A stretch of DNA of 5,616 nucleotides from an uncultured Pirellulaceae bacterium (GCA_934255105.1 CAKQNH010000375.1:1-5616), one strand, 5' to 3'. Positions 1 to 5,585 are shown, numbered from the stretch's first letter. A program made the numbers and translations. The notes: generated from the letters alone by a model not told the origin.

Positions 1-5
1 TGAGA

Positions 6-1304
6 TTATTCAATCACGCTGCTGCTGCGCAGGAACGAATTCGCTGACAGGCCTGCTGCCCAGCGCGCGGTGCCGCCAGTCGGCAGTACGTGTGACGGTC
101 CCGCCGCATAGTCACCCACGGCGACAGGGCTGTATGGTCCCAGGAACGTCGCGCCTGCATTGCGGATCTGCTGCGATAGTTTGCGTGGTTCACGGCAGGC
201 AATGTGCAAATGCTCGGGAGCGATCAAGTCGGTCACGGTACAAGCCTGCTGTCGATCGCTGACCAGGATAAATGCTCCAAAGGCGTTCAGGCTGTCGAGC
301 GTCAGGTCGCGCCTGCTGAGGCTGGCCAGTTGTCGCTCGAGCTCTTTTTCGACTCGGCTGGGTAAACTCGGGTCCCACGTAACTAAGAGGCTTGAGCCAG
401 GGGAATGTTCGGCTTGAGCCAACATATCTGCGGCCGTGAAGGCAGCATCGGTAGACTCGTCGGCGATGACTACTACTTCGCTGGGGCCGGCGATCGAGTC
501 GATATCGACGTCACCGTAGACGAACTTTTTAGCGAGCGCTACGAATAGGTTGCCTGGGCCAACGATTTTGTCGACGGCGGGTAGACCATCGACACCGTAG
601 GCCATGGCCGCGACGGCTTGGGCACCGCCGACGGGATAGACTTCGCGGACCCCCAGTTCATAGCAGGTGGCCAGCACGTCGCGATTGTAGGCACCGAATT
701 CGGTCGGGGGGGCGACGATGGCGATCTGCTCAACTCCGGCGGCTTGCGCCGGCACGACGGTCATCAGCACTGTGGACGGATAGGCGGCCGCTCCACCTGG
801 GACGCAGACACCCACGCGGCGCAGCGGCACGTAACGCTGGTCCAATTGCACACCAAGGCTGGGGTGATAGGTCACCGTCTGGTGCAGGATCGATTGTTGA
901 AATGCCAAAATATTGTCGCGTATTCGCCGGATGGCCGCCAGGAATTCGGGCGAGGCCTGCGCGTGTGCAGCGGCCAGTAGCGACTGAGGCAAGTGGAGCG
1001 TCTGTTCTGCGAGCTGCTGCTGGTGGGCGGCGGCTTGGCCGCTGCCGTCGAGTTCCCGCGAGTAGTGCAGCAGAGCTTGCAGGCCTCGTGAGCGGACGTC
1101 GTTGCAGATCCGCTCGACCACTTGGGCTGGCAATAGCGCTTGGCCGAACACGCGCTCGGTCAGCTCGCGACCGCGCGGGCTGACCACATTGCCCGCCGGG
1201 CTCAAGCTGGCTCGCAGCGCCGCCAGCTCGGCGGCAAACGCAGCTTGCGACCCAGCAGAGGAACCATCCAAACGACGGATTTGCAAACTTTGGCTAGGAT
1301 TCAT
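6..1304 (-). CDS. hisD: Histidinol dehydrogenase, C-terminally shortened
   Basis: HisD oxidises L-histidinol to L-histidine in two NAD-dependent steps, the end of cytosolic histidine synthesis. The 432-residue product shows the family's signatures in order: CVPGGAAAYPSTVLM (167-181), VYPVGGAQAVAAMAYG (222-237), VGPGN (248-252), GPSEV (273-277), QAEH with zinc ligands Q297 and H300, the catalytic pair E364-H365 in APEHLHI, and GDYAAGPSHVLPT with zinc ligand D398 and substrate-binding H405. The frame stops after FLRSSSVIE, about 40 residues before the usual end. The C-terminal helix and the histidine equivalent to E. coli His419, a zinc ligand donated by the partner subunit, are therefore absent. 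The codon after the stop encodes Ser, as in the family's IEYS, so a Tyr-to-TAA change is likely. The N-terminus is some 30 residues longer than in E. coli. No Shine-Dalgarno precedes the ATG. Family identity is very certain; whether the product is active is not. Confidence 0.95.
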   Translation of the reverse strand: MNPSQSLQIRRLDGSSAGSQAAFAAELAALRASLSPAGNVVSPRGRELTERVFGQALLPAQVVERICNDVRSRGLQALLHYSRELDGSGQAAAHQQQLAEQTLHLPQSLLAAAHAQASPEFLAAIRRIRDNILAFQQSILHQTVTYHPSLGVQLDQRYVPLRRVGVCVPGGAAAYPSTVLMTVVPAQAAGVEQIAIVAPPTEFGAYNRDVLATCYELGVREVYPVGGAQAVAAMAYGVDGLPAVDKIVGPGNLFVALAKKFVYGDVDIDSIAGPSEVVVIADESTDAAFTAADMLAQAEHSPGSSLLVTWDPSLPSRVEKELERQLASLSRRDLTLDSLNAFGAFILVSDRQQACTVTDLIAPEHLHIACREPRKLSQQIRNAGATFLGPYSPVAVGDYAAGPSHVLPTGGTARWAAGLSANSFLRSSSVIE

Positions 1305-1387
1305 GGGTTTGGAAAATAGGTCGCGGTAGTTTGAAGGTTCGATGTATTTGAAAATTTGCCCAGCGTGGGGCCGCTTTTGGATGCAGC

Positions 1388-1416
1388 AGTATAGTATGCA
1401 AGCCCAACTTTGACCA
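1388..1416 (-). promoter_or_regulatory. Candidate hisD promoter
   Basis: On the minus strand a TATACT -10 box (1393-1388) lies 17 bases from TGGTCA (1416-1411), which matches the -35 consensus at 4 of 6 positions. This would give a leader of roughly 75-80 bases before the hisD ATG. It is a sigma-70-type match by eye only, and planctomycete promoters are poorly characterised. Confidence 0.35.
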
Positions 1417-1431
1417 CTTCCGCGCGGGGTG

Positions 1432-1443
1432 GCTTGGCCAAGC
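1432..1443. repeat. 12-base perfect palindrome
   Basis: GCTTGGCCAAGC reads identically on both strands. It lies just upstream of the candidate hisD -35 box, about 130 bases from the hisD start. This is a plausible place for a dimeric regulator, though a 12-base palindrome in GC-rich DNA can also arise by chance. Confidence 0.4.
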
Positions 1444-1466
1444 TTTGCGAGTTGGCCGTCGCATTG

Positions 1467-1487
1467 GTTGGAGTCTTGCTTTTAGGC
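1467..1487 (-). repeat. Degenerate inverted copy of the array unit
   Basis: The reverse complement of this stretch matches 16 of 21 bases of the core of the neighbouring array unit (GGCTAAAGCCTGGACTCCAA and the following C). The nine bases GTTGGAGTC are a perfect inverse of GACTCCAAC at 1519-1527. Together with the array it forms a fold-back arrangement, so the element may once have been a longer inverted repeat. Confidence 0.5.
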
Positions 1488-1499
1488 GATCCAAGAAGC

Positions 1500-1630
1500 G
1501 TGAGGCGGCTAAAGCCTGGACTCCAACGGTTGCGCGTGAGCGGCTAACGCCTGGACTCCAACGGTTGCGCGTGAGCGGCTAAAGCCTGGACTCCAACGGT
1601 TGCGCGTGAGCTGCTAAGGCCTGGACTCGC
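1500..1630. repeat. Tandem array of a 35-base unit, about 3.7 copies
   Basis: Copies lie at 1500-1535 (36 bases, one extra G), 1536-1570, 1571-1605 and a diverging partial copy at 1606-1630. Each unit begins GTGAGCGGCTAA and carries two small palindromes, GGCTaaAGCC and CAACgGTTG, then ends TGCGC. Copies two and three differ by a single base (AACGCC against AAAGCC), so the expansion looks recent. There are no spacers between copies. My recollection is that motifs like GGCTAAAGCCTGGACTCCAA are scattered between genes in several planctomycete genomes; I could not check this. The function is unknown. Confidence 0.9.
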
Positions 1631-1685
1631 ACTATAGAAAATGCGTTGCGTGCGATTGAGCGCGCATGGGCGAGCCGGTGGTTTT

Positions 1686-1719
1686 TGCGGCTTGTGCGGC
1701 ATGGTGCGGCAGGTGGGGC
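1686..1719 (+). promoter_or_regulatory. Helically phased TGCGGC boxes
   Basis: TGCGGC occurs at 1686-1691, 1695-1700 and 1705-1710, and a one-mismatch copy TGGGGC at 1714-1719. Starts are 9, 10 and 9 bases apart, close to one helical turn. An inverted copy, GCCGCA, lies at 1733-1738 between the candidate -35 and -10 boxes of the downstream gene. The layout resembles a multi-site operator or activator region, but no known regulator is recognised. Confidence 0.4.
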
Positions 1720-1722
1720 GAG

Positions 1723-1751
1723 TGGATTTTCGGCCGCAAATAGCCTACAAT
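1723..1751 (+). promoter_or_regulatory. Candidate promoter for the cupredoxin gene
   Basis: A TACAAT -10 box (1746-1751) lies 17 bases after a weak TGGATT -35 box (1723-1728). The -10 sits inside a small inverted repeat, GCCTA (1743-1747) and TAGGC (1754-1758), which could be an operator. The predicted leader is about 80 bases. Confidence 0.4.
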
Positions 1752-1825
1752 GTTAGGCCTGCAAGCTTTGGATTACGAGCTGCAGAGGTAAGCCGACTAT
1801 TCCTAACCCCGTACAGTCTCGAATT

Positions 1826-1830
1826 GGAGA
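1826..1830 (+). promoter_or_regulatory. Shine-Dalgarno of the cupredoxin gene
   Basis: GGAGA lies nine bases before the ATG at 1840. It supports this start, which is also the one that gives a clean signal peptide. Confidence 0.7.
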
Positions 1831-1839
1831 ATTCACAAC

Positions 1840-2712
1840 ATGAAGAAAATACTAGGACTCTTAAGCTTGGCAGGCTTAGCTGCCGCGTTCGCACTCAGCA
1901 GTTCGCTCCCAGCTCCGGTGGTTGCTGCGACCGACGCTGCGGACGGCCAAGCCACTGAGGCACAAGCTGCTCCTCCGGCTGGGAAGTTTGTTCAGGCCAA
2001 AGCCGACCTGGCAACGCTGAAAGTCAAGTTTGTGTACGACGGCAAGGCACCCGCTCGCAAAAAAATTGATTCCAGCAAAGATCCCTTCTGTGCTCCCATC
2101 GATATCGAGACCGATTCTATGTTGGTCGGCAAAAATGGTGAGCTCCAGAATCTGGTGTTGATGTTCGATACTCGCCGCTCCAAGGCCAAGGTGCCACCTG
2201 AATTCACCAAGGCACCCGAGGCGACCATCACGCTCGATAACAAGAACTGCATGTTCGAGCCGCATATCATTTTCGCTCGCGTCGGACAGACGATCGAAGT
2301 GCTCAACAGCGACCAAACTGGACACAATGCCAACTTTGGCTTCTTCAACAATCCGGCTCAAAACTTCCTGATCCCCGTGGGCGGCAAGAAAGACCTCAAG
2401 CTAGTGGCCGAAGAAGCCACGCTGATGCCAGTGGAATGCAATATCCACCCTTGGATGAAGGGTTACGTCATCGTCCAAGAGCATCCCTATGTGGGCATCT
2501 CCAACGAAGAGGGTGTGATCGAGATTGAGAATCTGCCGGTCGGTGAAGTGACCTTCTTGGTGCGTCACGAAAACGCTGACGGTTCGATCGACGAAGGAAC
2601 CGTGGGTGGCAAGAAGCAGAAGTGGGGCCGCGGTCGCATGGAGCTGGAACTCAAGGCAGGTGTCAACGATCTAGGTATCATCACCATCGCCGCCGATAAG
2701 TTCAAAAGCTAA
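1840..2712 (+). CDS. Secreted cupredoxin-domain protein
   Basis: This 290-residue protein is probably exported, copper-binding and possibly an electron carrier. Residues 1-30 form a signal peptide: KK, a hydrophobic core at about 4-22, and likely cleavage after VVAA. An Ala/Gln-rich linker runs to about 50. A beta-rich stretch (58-110) carries C84 in DPFCAP, and C137 lies in NKNCMFEPH. The cupredoxin region (about 130-212) ends in CNIHPWM. The candidate type 1 copper ligands are H162 (DQTGHN), C200, H203 and M206, matching the usual His...Cys-x2-His-x2-Met pattern. The tail from about 216 (HPYVGISNEEGVIEIENLPVG) resembles a carboxypeptidase-regulatory/transthyretin-like domain, and this combination is known from planctomycete and methylamine-utilisation-like proteins. 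It stands alone, with no oxidase or cytochrome gene beside it to name a partner. Copper binding is inferred from the motif; the physiological role is unknown. Confidence 0.88.
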   Translation: MKKILGLLSLAGLAAAFALSSSLPAPVVAATDAADGQATEAQAAPPAGKFVQAKADLATLKVKFVYDGKAPARKKIDSSKDPFCAPIDIETDSMLVGKNGELQNLVLMFDTRRSKAKVPPEFTKAPEATITLDNKNCMFEPHIIFARVGQTIEVLNSDQTGHNANFGFFNNPAQNFLIPVGGKKDLKLVAEEATLMPVECNIHPWMKGYVIVQEHPYVGISNEEGVIEIENLPVGEVTFLVRHENADGSIDEGTVGGKKQKWGRGRMELELKAGVNDLGIITIAADKFKS

Positions 2713-2785
2713 TCGCAGCTTGGTTGCTCCAGCCCAGCCTGTACTATTGCACGAGCATTCAAAATGCTTCAGCACCGGTAAATAA

Positions 2786-2808
2786 CGCCGACGCCATGGG
2801 CGTCGGCG
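2786..2808. terminator. Perfect 10-bp hairpin after the cupredoxin gene
   Basis: CGCCGACGCC and GGCGTCGGCG are perfect reverse complements around an ATG loop (2796-2798), beginning 74 bases after the cupredoxin stop. There is no T run after it on the plus strand. Read leftward, the stem is followed by TTATTT. It may end or stabilise the cupredoxin transcript, or stop antisense transcription. The hairpin itself is certain; the terminator role is a guess. Confidence 0.5.
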
Positions 2809-2918
2809 GATGCCGGCCCGAGGCTGGCCCGCAGGGCTTTTGTAGTGAAGTTGCCTATGTATCCGCGGGACAAATTCAGCAGGCTGCGATAGCAGCACTC
2901 CAAAAAACCGCCTCCGAC

Positions 2919-2927
2919 TGGTATGAT
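2919..2927 (+). promoter_or_regulatory. Candidate extended -10 promoter of pyrG
   Basis: TGGTATGAT is an extended -10 element (TGnTATGAT, one mismatch to TATAAT in the core), about 60 bases before the pyrG ATG. The -35 position (2899-2904, TCCAAA) is weak, as is common with extended -10 promoters. An A-tract of six lies at 2902-2907. Transcription would begin near 2934. Confidence 0.4.
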
Positions 2928-2957
2928 CTTGTGGTGCGAGCCAGCGCTCGCAAGATC
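2925..2957 (+). promoter_or_regulatory. Hairpin in the pyrG leader
   Basis: The outer arms GATCTT (2925-2930) and AAGATC (2952-2957) and the inner arms GCGAG (2936-2940) and CTCGC (2947-2951) give 11 pairs with a five-base bulge on the 5' side and a six-base loop. If the promoter call above is right, only the inner stem TGCGAG/CTCGCA (2935-2952) is transcribed, placing a hairpin at the very 5' end of the mRNA. It ends some 30 bases before the pyrG start. Confidence 0.45.
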
Positions 2958-2987
2958 TATGCGCAATCTCTGGAAAAAGCGGGCTGA

Positions 2988-4637
2988 ATGACAAAGCATA
3001 TTTTCGTGACCGGTGGTGTCGTTAGCTCCATCGGTAAGGGGCTGACCAGCGCATCGATTGGCATGCTGCTTGAGGCTCGCGGTTTGCGCGTGCGCATGCA
3101 GAAGCTGGACCCCTATATCAACGTGGATCCGGGGACGATGAGCCCCTATCAGCACGGCGAAGTGTATGTGCTGGACGATGGTAGCGAAACCGACTTGGAC
3201 CTGGGCCACTACGAACGCTTTACCGAAGGTCCGTTGACTCGCGATTCGAACTACACCACCGGCCAGATCTACTTGTCGGTGATTGAAAAGGAGCGCAATG
3301 GCCAGTTCCTAGGTAGGACGGTCCAGGTCATCCCGCACATCACCGATGAAATCAAGAGCGTCATTCGCAAAGTCGGCGAGCGCGACGTGGATGTGGTGAT
3401 CACTGAAATTGGCGGTACGGTGGGCGATATCGAAAGCCTCCCGTTTCTCGAAGCCATCCGCCAGTTTCCGCTGGATGTCGGCAAGGAGAATTGCCTGTTC
3501 ATTCACTTGACCTTGGTGCCCTACCTCAAGGCGGCCGGCGAGCTGAAAACCAAGCCGACTCAGCATTCGGTGGGCCATCTACGGCAGATTGGTATCCAGC
3601 CCGACATCTTGATCTGCCGTTGCGAACAGTCGATCTCGCATGAAGAACGCGAGAAGATTGCGCTGTTTTGCAATTTGAGCACCAGTGCGGTCATCGAAGA
3701 GCGAGATAAAGATTTTTCGATCTATGAAGTGCCGCTGAGCCTGGTGACCAACGGCCTGGATGAGCTGATCGTCAAGCGCCTGGGGCTAGTTACCACGCAG
3801 CCCGATTTGGGACCGTATAACGAAATCCTGCATCGCTTGCGCAATCCCAAGCATGAAATCAGCATCGCGGTGGTCGGCAAGTACGCTGAGCACAAGGATG
3901 CTTACAAGTCGATTTACGAATCGCTGGATCACGCTGGCATCCATCATTATGCGCAGATTCGCATCGGCCGCATTCAAAGCGGCGAAATCGAAGGCGAAGG
4001 GGCCGAGCGATTGCTGTCGGGCTATGATGGCATCCTGGTTCCCGGCGGATTTGGCGAGCGGGGAATCGAGGGGAAGATCCAGGCCGTAAAATATGCTCGC
4101 GAGAAGGAGATTCCGTTTTTCGGTATCTGTCTAGGGATGCAGTGCGCGGTGATCGAGTATGGTCGCAGCTTGATCGGTTTGGAAGCTGCCCATTCGACCG
4201 AATTCGAAAAGAACACGCCGCATCCGGTGATTTGTCTGCTGGATGAACAGCGTGAAATTACGCAGATGGGCGGCACAATGCGACTGGGCTCCCAGCCTGC
4301 CAAACTAGTCGAGGGGACGCTCGCGCACGGGGCCTATGGGCAGGTCGATATTCGCGAACGCCACCGTCACCGCTATGAATTCAACAATGCATATCGGCAA
4401 CAATTTGAAGCCCATGGCATGACGTTCGCTGGGACTAGTCCCGATGGCCAATTGGTGGAGATCATCGAGATCCCACAGCACCCGTGGTTTGTGGCGGTGC
4501 AATTCCATCCCGAGTTCAAATCCAAGCCGACTAAAGCCCATCCCTTGTTTGCTGGCTTTATACAAGCCGCTATCGAGCGTCGTGCTCGTCGGCAGAAGAA
4601 GGCGACAGATTCTGCTCAGGCCGTCGAAAACGGCTGA
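2988..4637 (+). CDS. pyrG: CTP synthase (glutamine-hydrolysing)
   Basis: CTP synthase makes CTP from UTP, ATP and glutamine, the last step of pyrimidine nucleotide synthesis, as a cytosolic tetramer. The 549 residues match the usual length (545 in E. coli). The N-terminal synthetase domain (about 1-267) opens with the P-loop [15 protein letters not shown] (9-23, K17) and has [10 protein letters not shown] (69-78, Mg-binding D71) and [11 protein letters not shown] (140-150, E140 for Mg; D147 and E149 at the CTP-feedback region). The class I glutaminase domain (about 290-535) has the oxyanion loop GGFGERG (353-359), the nucleophile C381 in GICLGMQ, and H507 and E509 in QFHPEFKS. All catalytic residues are present. 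A short polar, Arg/Lys-rich tail follows. A weak GGAAAAAG (2972-2979) precedes the ATG. A hairpin-bearing leader lies upstream and the DUF1844 gene follows after 56 bases. Confidence 0.98.
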   Translation: MTKHIFVTGGVVSSIGKGLTSASIGMLLEARGLRVRMQKLDPYINVDPGTMSPYQHGEVYVLDDGSETDLDLGHYERFTEGPLTRDSNYTTGQIYLSVIEKERNGQFLGRTVQVIPHITDEIKSVIRKVGERDVDVVITEIGGTVGDIESLPFLEAIRQFPLDVGKENCLFIHLTLVPYLKAAGELKTKPTQHSVGHLRQIGIQPDILICRCEQSISHEEREKIALFCNLSTSAVIEERDKDFSIYEVPLSLVTNGLDELIVKRLGLVTTQPDLGPYNEILHRLRNPKHEISIAVVGKYAEHKDAYKSIYESLDHAGIHHYAQIRIGRIQSGEIEGEGAERLLSGYDGILVPGGFGERGIEGKIQAVKYAREKEIPFFGICLGMQCAVIEYGRSLIGLEAAHSTEFEKNTPHPVICLLDEQREITQMGGTMRLGSQPAKLVEGTLAHGAYGQVDIRERHRHRYEFNNAYRQQFEAHGMTFAGTSPDGQLVEIIEIPQHPWFVAVQFHPEFKSKPTKAHPLFAGFIQAAIERRARRQKKATDSAQAVENG

Positions 4638-4640
4638 GCA
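4613..4640 (+). other. Hairpin across the pyrG stop codon
   Basis: TGCTCAG (4613-4619) pairs with CTGAGCA (4634-4640), and CCGT (4621-4624) pairs with ACGG (4630-4633), around the loop CGAAA with one bulged G (4620). That is 11 pairs with the TGA stop inside the 3' arm. No T run follows, so a classical intrinsic terminator is unlikely. It could limit 3' decay, set the expression ratio of the two genes, or act with Rho. Confidence 0.6.
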
Positions 4641-4682
4641 GGCAATCCGCTAAGCATTCCGAATCAGGCAACCCGATCAACC

Positions 4683-4687
4683 AGGAG
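4683..4687 (+). promoter_or_regulatory. Shine-Dalgarno that sets the GTG start
   Basis: AGGAG, six bases before the GTG at 4694, is the best ribosome-binding site in the window. It decides in favour of this non-ATG start, which also gives the N-terminus expected for planctomycete DUF1844 proteins. Confidence 0.75.
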
Positions 4688-4693
4688 TCCCAC

Positions 4694-5263
4694 GTGTCCG
4701 ACAGACCCAACGAAGAACCGAAGCTAATAATCGACGAAGACTGGAAGACTCAGGTTCAGCGCGAAAAGGACGAGCTCAAGGAGCAGCAGGCAGCCGCAGA
4801 GAGCCGAGCCGCAGAGAGCCAGTCCGCTGGAACAGAGACCGTTAGAGCCGAAGGCAGCGGCGAGCCAGCGGTGCAGGGGAGCGTCCGCCAACCAGATCAG
4901 CCCGCCGCCGAATCAGCCACTGGCGAATCAGCCGCTGGCGAATCTACGGATGCCGTATCGCAGACCGGCGATGGCCCTGCTGACGAGAGTCAAGAGTTTG
5001 GTGGTCCCCCGCCGCCCGCGTCGCTGATGCTGTTGGCCAACACGTTGGCAACTCAAGCCATGGGTGCGATGGGGTTGATTGCCGATGAGAAAGGGGAGCC
5101 GATGCCTGCAAATTTCGACTTCGCCAGGCACTTTATCGACATGCTGGATGTGCTTGAGGAAAAGACCAAGGGCAATGTCACCGACGAAGAGGCGTCCTTC
5201 TTGAAGGAGGCTCTGCATCAACTGCGCATGGCCTTCGTAGCCGTTACTAAAAAGCGTTCGTAG
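4694..5263 (+). CDS. DUF1844 domain protein
   Basis: This 189-residue cytosolic protein has no known function. It begins with GTG. Residues 9-30 (PKLIIDEDWKTQVQREKDEL) form a conserved-looking charged segment, probably helical. Residues 31-103 are a low-complexity Ala/Glu/Ser/Gly linker with short internal duplications. The DUF1844 domain spans about 104-186, recognised by PPPASLMLLANTLATQAMGAMG, then ARHFIDMLDVLEEKTKGNVTDEEASFL and the ending ALHQLRMAFVAV. It is predicted to be helical, and no catalytic motif, signal peptide or transmembrane segment is seen. It follows pyrG by 56 bases on the same strand and may share its transcript, but this alone does not give it a role in CTP metabolism. 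Family assignment is firm; function is open. Confidence 0.9.
   Translation: MSDRPNEEPKLIIDEDWKTQVQREKDELKEQQAAAESRAAESQSAGTETVRAEGSGEPAVQGSVRQPDQPAAESATGESAAGESTDAVSQTGDGPADESQEFGGPPPPASLMLLANTLATQAMGAMGLIADEKGEPMPANFDFARHFIDMLDVLEEKTKGNVTDEEASFLKEALHQLRMAFVAVTKKRS
4793..4822 (+). repeat. Two 15-base tandem copies inside the DUF1844 gene
   Basis: GCCGCAGAGAGCC is repeated with a 15-base period and encodes AESRAAESQ-type sequence. The period is a multiple of three, so the frame is kept. It lies in the low-complexity linker and is probably slippage-derived. Confidence 0.7.
4910..4945 (+). repeat. 15-base tandem copies inside the DUF1844 gene
   Basis: GAATCAGCCACTGGC (4910-4924) and GAATCAGCCGCTGGC (4925-4939) differ at one base, and a partial third copy begins GAATCT at 4940. 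They encode ESATG, ESAAG and ES in the linker, suggesting ongoing length change there. Confidence 0.75.
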
Positions 5264-5402
5264 GCCGTTCATTCTCAGGCTCGTCACGAGCGCCGCGCTG
5301 TTACGGCACGAATCTTGGTGGTCACATACTGGCTACCGCGGCCGTGCTGCGCTTGATGCCGTCGACTTCCCGTTGCGAACATCACTGAAAGGCTAAAGAG
5401 CG
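5264..5402. other. Gap between the DUF1844 and CPXCG genes
   Basis: These 139 bases contain a small perfect hairpin, GCTCG-TCA-CGAGC (5279-5291), 15 bases after the DUF1844 stop, without a T run. A purine stretch, GAAAGG (5387-5392), ten bases before the next ATG, may serve as its ribosome-binding site. I see no convincing promoter. Confidence 0.5.
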
Positions 5403-5585
5403 ATGGACGCAGAAGCGGCCTACATTTGCGACGCTTGCGGAGAGGAGATCGTCGTGCCGGTCGATCTTTCGGCGGGGACCAGCCAGCAGTACGTCGAGGA
5501 CTGTCCAGTCTGCTGCCACCCCAGCGTGATCCACGTGGAGATCGACGACGATGGGGAAGTCCGCATTTGGAGCGAGGCCGAATAG
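5403..5585 (+). CDS. CPXCG-type cysteine-rich small protein
   Basis: This 60-residue acidic protein has the spacing of the CPXCG cysteine-rich family: CDAC (C9, C12) near the N-terminus, VDLSAGTSQQYVEDC in the middle, then CPVCC (C34, C37, C38), followed by a beta-like tail HVEIDDDGEVRIW. Four of the five cysteines form two CxxC knuckles that could hold one zinc as a small zinc ribbon; the first knuckle has CDAC in place of CPxC. It is cytosolic, with no signal peptide. The family has no defined function. The gene follows DUF1844 by 139 bases on the same strand, so a shared operon is possible but unproven. Despite its shortness the motif match makes it a real gene. Confidence 0.88.
   Translation: MDAEAAYICDACGEEIVVPVDLSAGTSQQYVEDCPVCCHPSVIHVEIDDDGEVRIWSEAE

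Larger units (their letters stand above)
1305..1839. other. Divergent intergenic region, hisD / cupredoxin
   Basis: These 535 bases separate two divergently transcribed genes and contain no convincing coding sequence. From left to right they hold a candidate hisD promoter, a 12-base palindrome (1432-1443), a degenerate inverted repeat copy (1467-1487), a tandem 35-base repeat array (1500-1630), a cluster of TGCGGC boxes (1686-1719), a candidate rightward promoter (1723-1751) and a Shine-Dalgarno (1826-1830). The reading frames crossing it on either strand have no family resemblance and run through the repeats. Confidence 0.8.

Noticed and set aside
618..980. A 120-residue plus-strand frame antisense to hisD.
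   Set aside because: It is a shadow of the hisD codon pattern with no family match; hisD motifs are clear on the other strand.
1294..1494. A 66-residue minus-strand frame upstream of hisD.
   Set aside because: It overlaps the hisD start and promoter region, ends within it, and has no domain or ribosome-binding site.
1500..1630. The repeat array as a CRISPR.
   Set aside because: Copies abut with a constant 35-base period, there are no variable spacers, and no cas genes are near.
1641..1958. A 105-residue plus-strand frame overlapping the start of the cupredoxin gene.
   Set aside because: It crosses the promoter-like region, overlaps the well-supported signal peptide in another frame, and shows no recognisable domain.
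1876..2361. A 161-residue minus-strand frame opposite the cupredoxin gene.
   Set aside because: It lies entirely within a gene whose signal peptide and copper motif are unmistakable, and it has no own motif.
2724..2987. An 87-residue TTG-start reading frame ending directly before the pyrG ATG (TGA then ATG), considered as a leader or coupled gene.
   Set aside because: It has no Shine-Dalgarno and no family resemblance, it runs through the perfect 2786-2808 hairpin, and its only early ATG is that hairpin's loop. The candidate pyrG promoter lies inside it.
5279..5291. The small hairpin after the DUF1844 gene as an intrinsic terminator.
   Set aside because: The stem has only five pairs and no T run follows; kept only as a note in the gap description.
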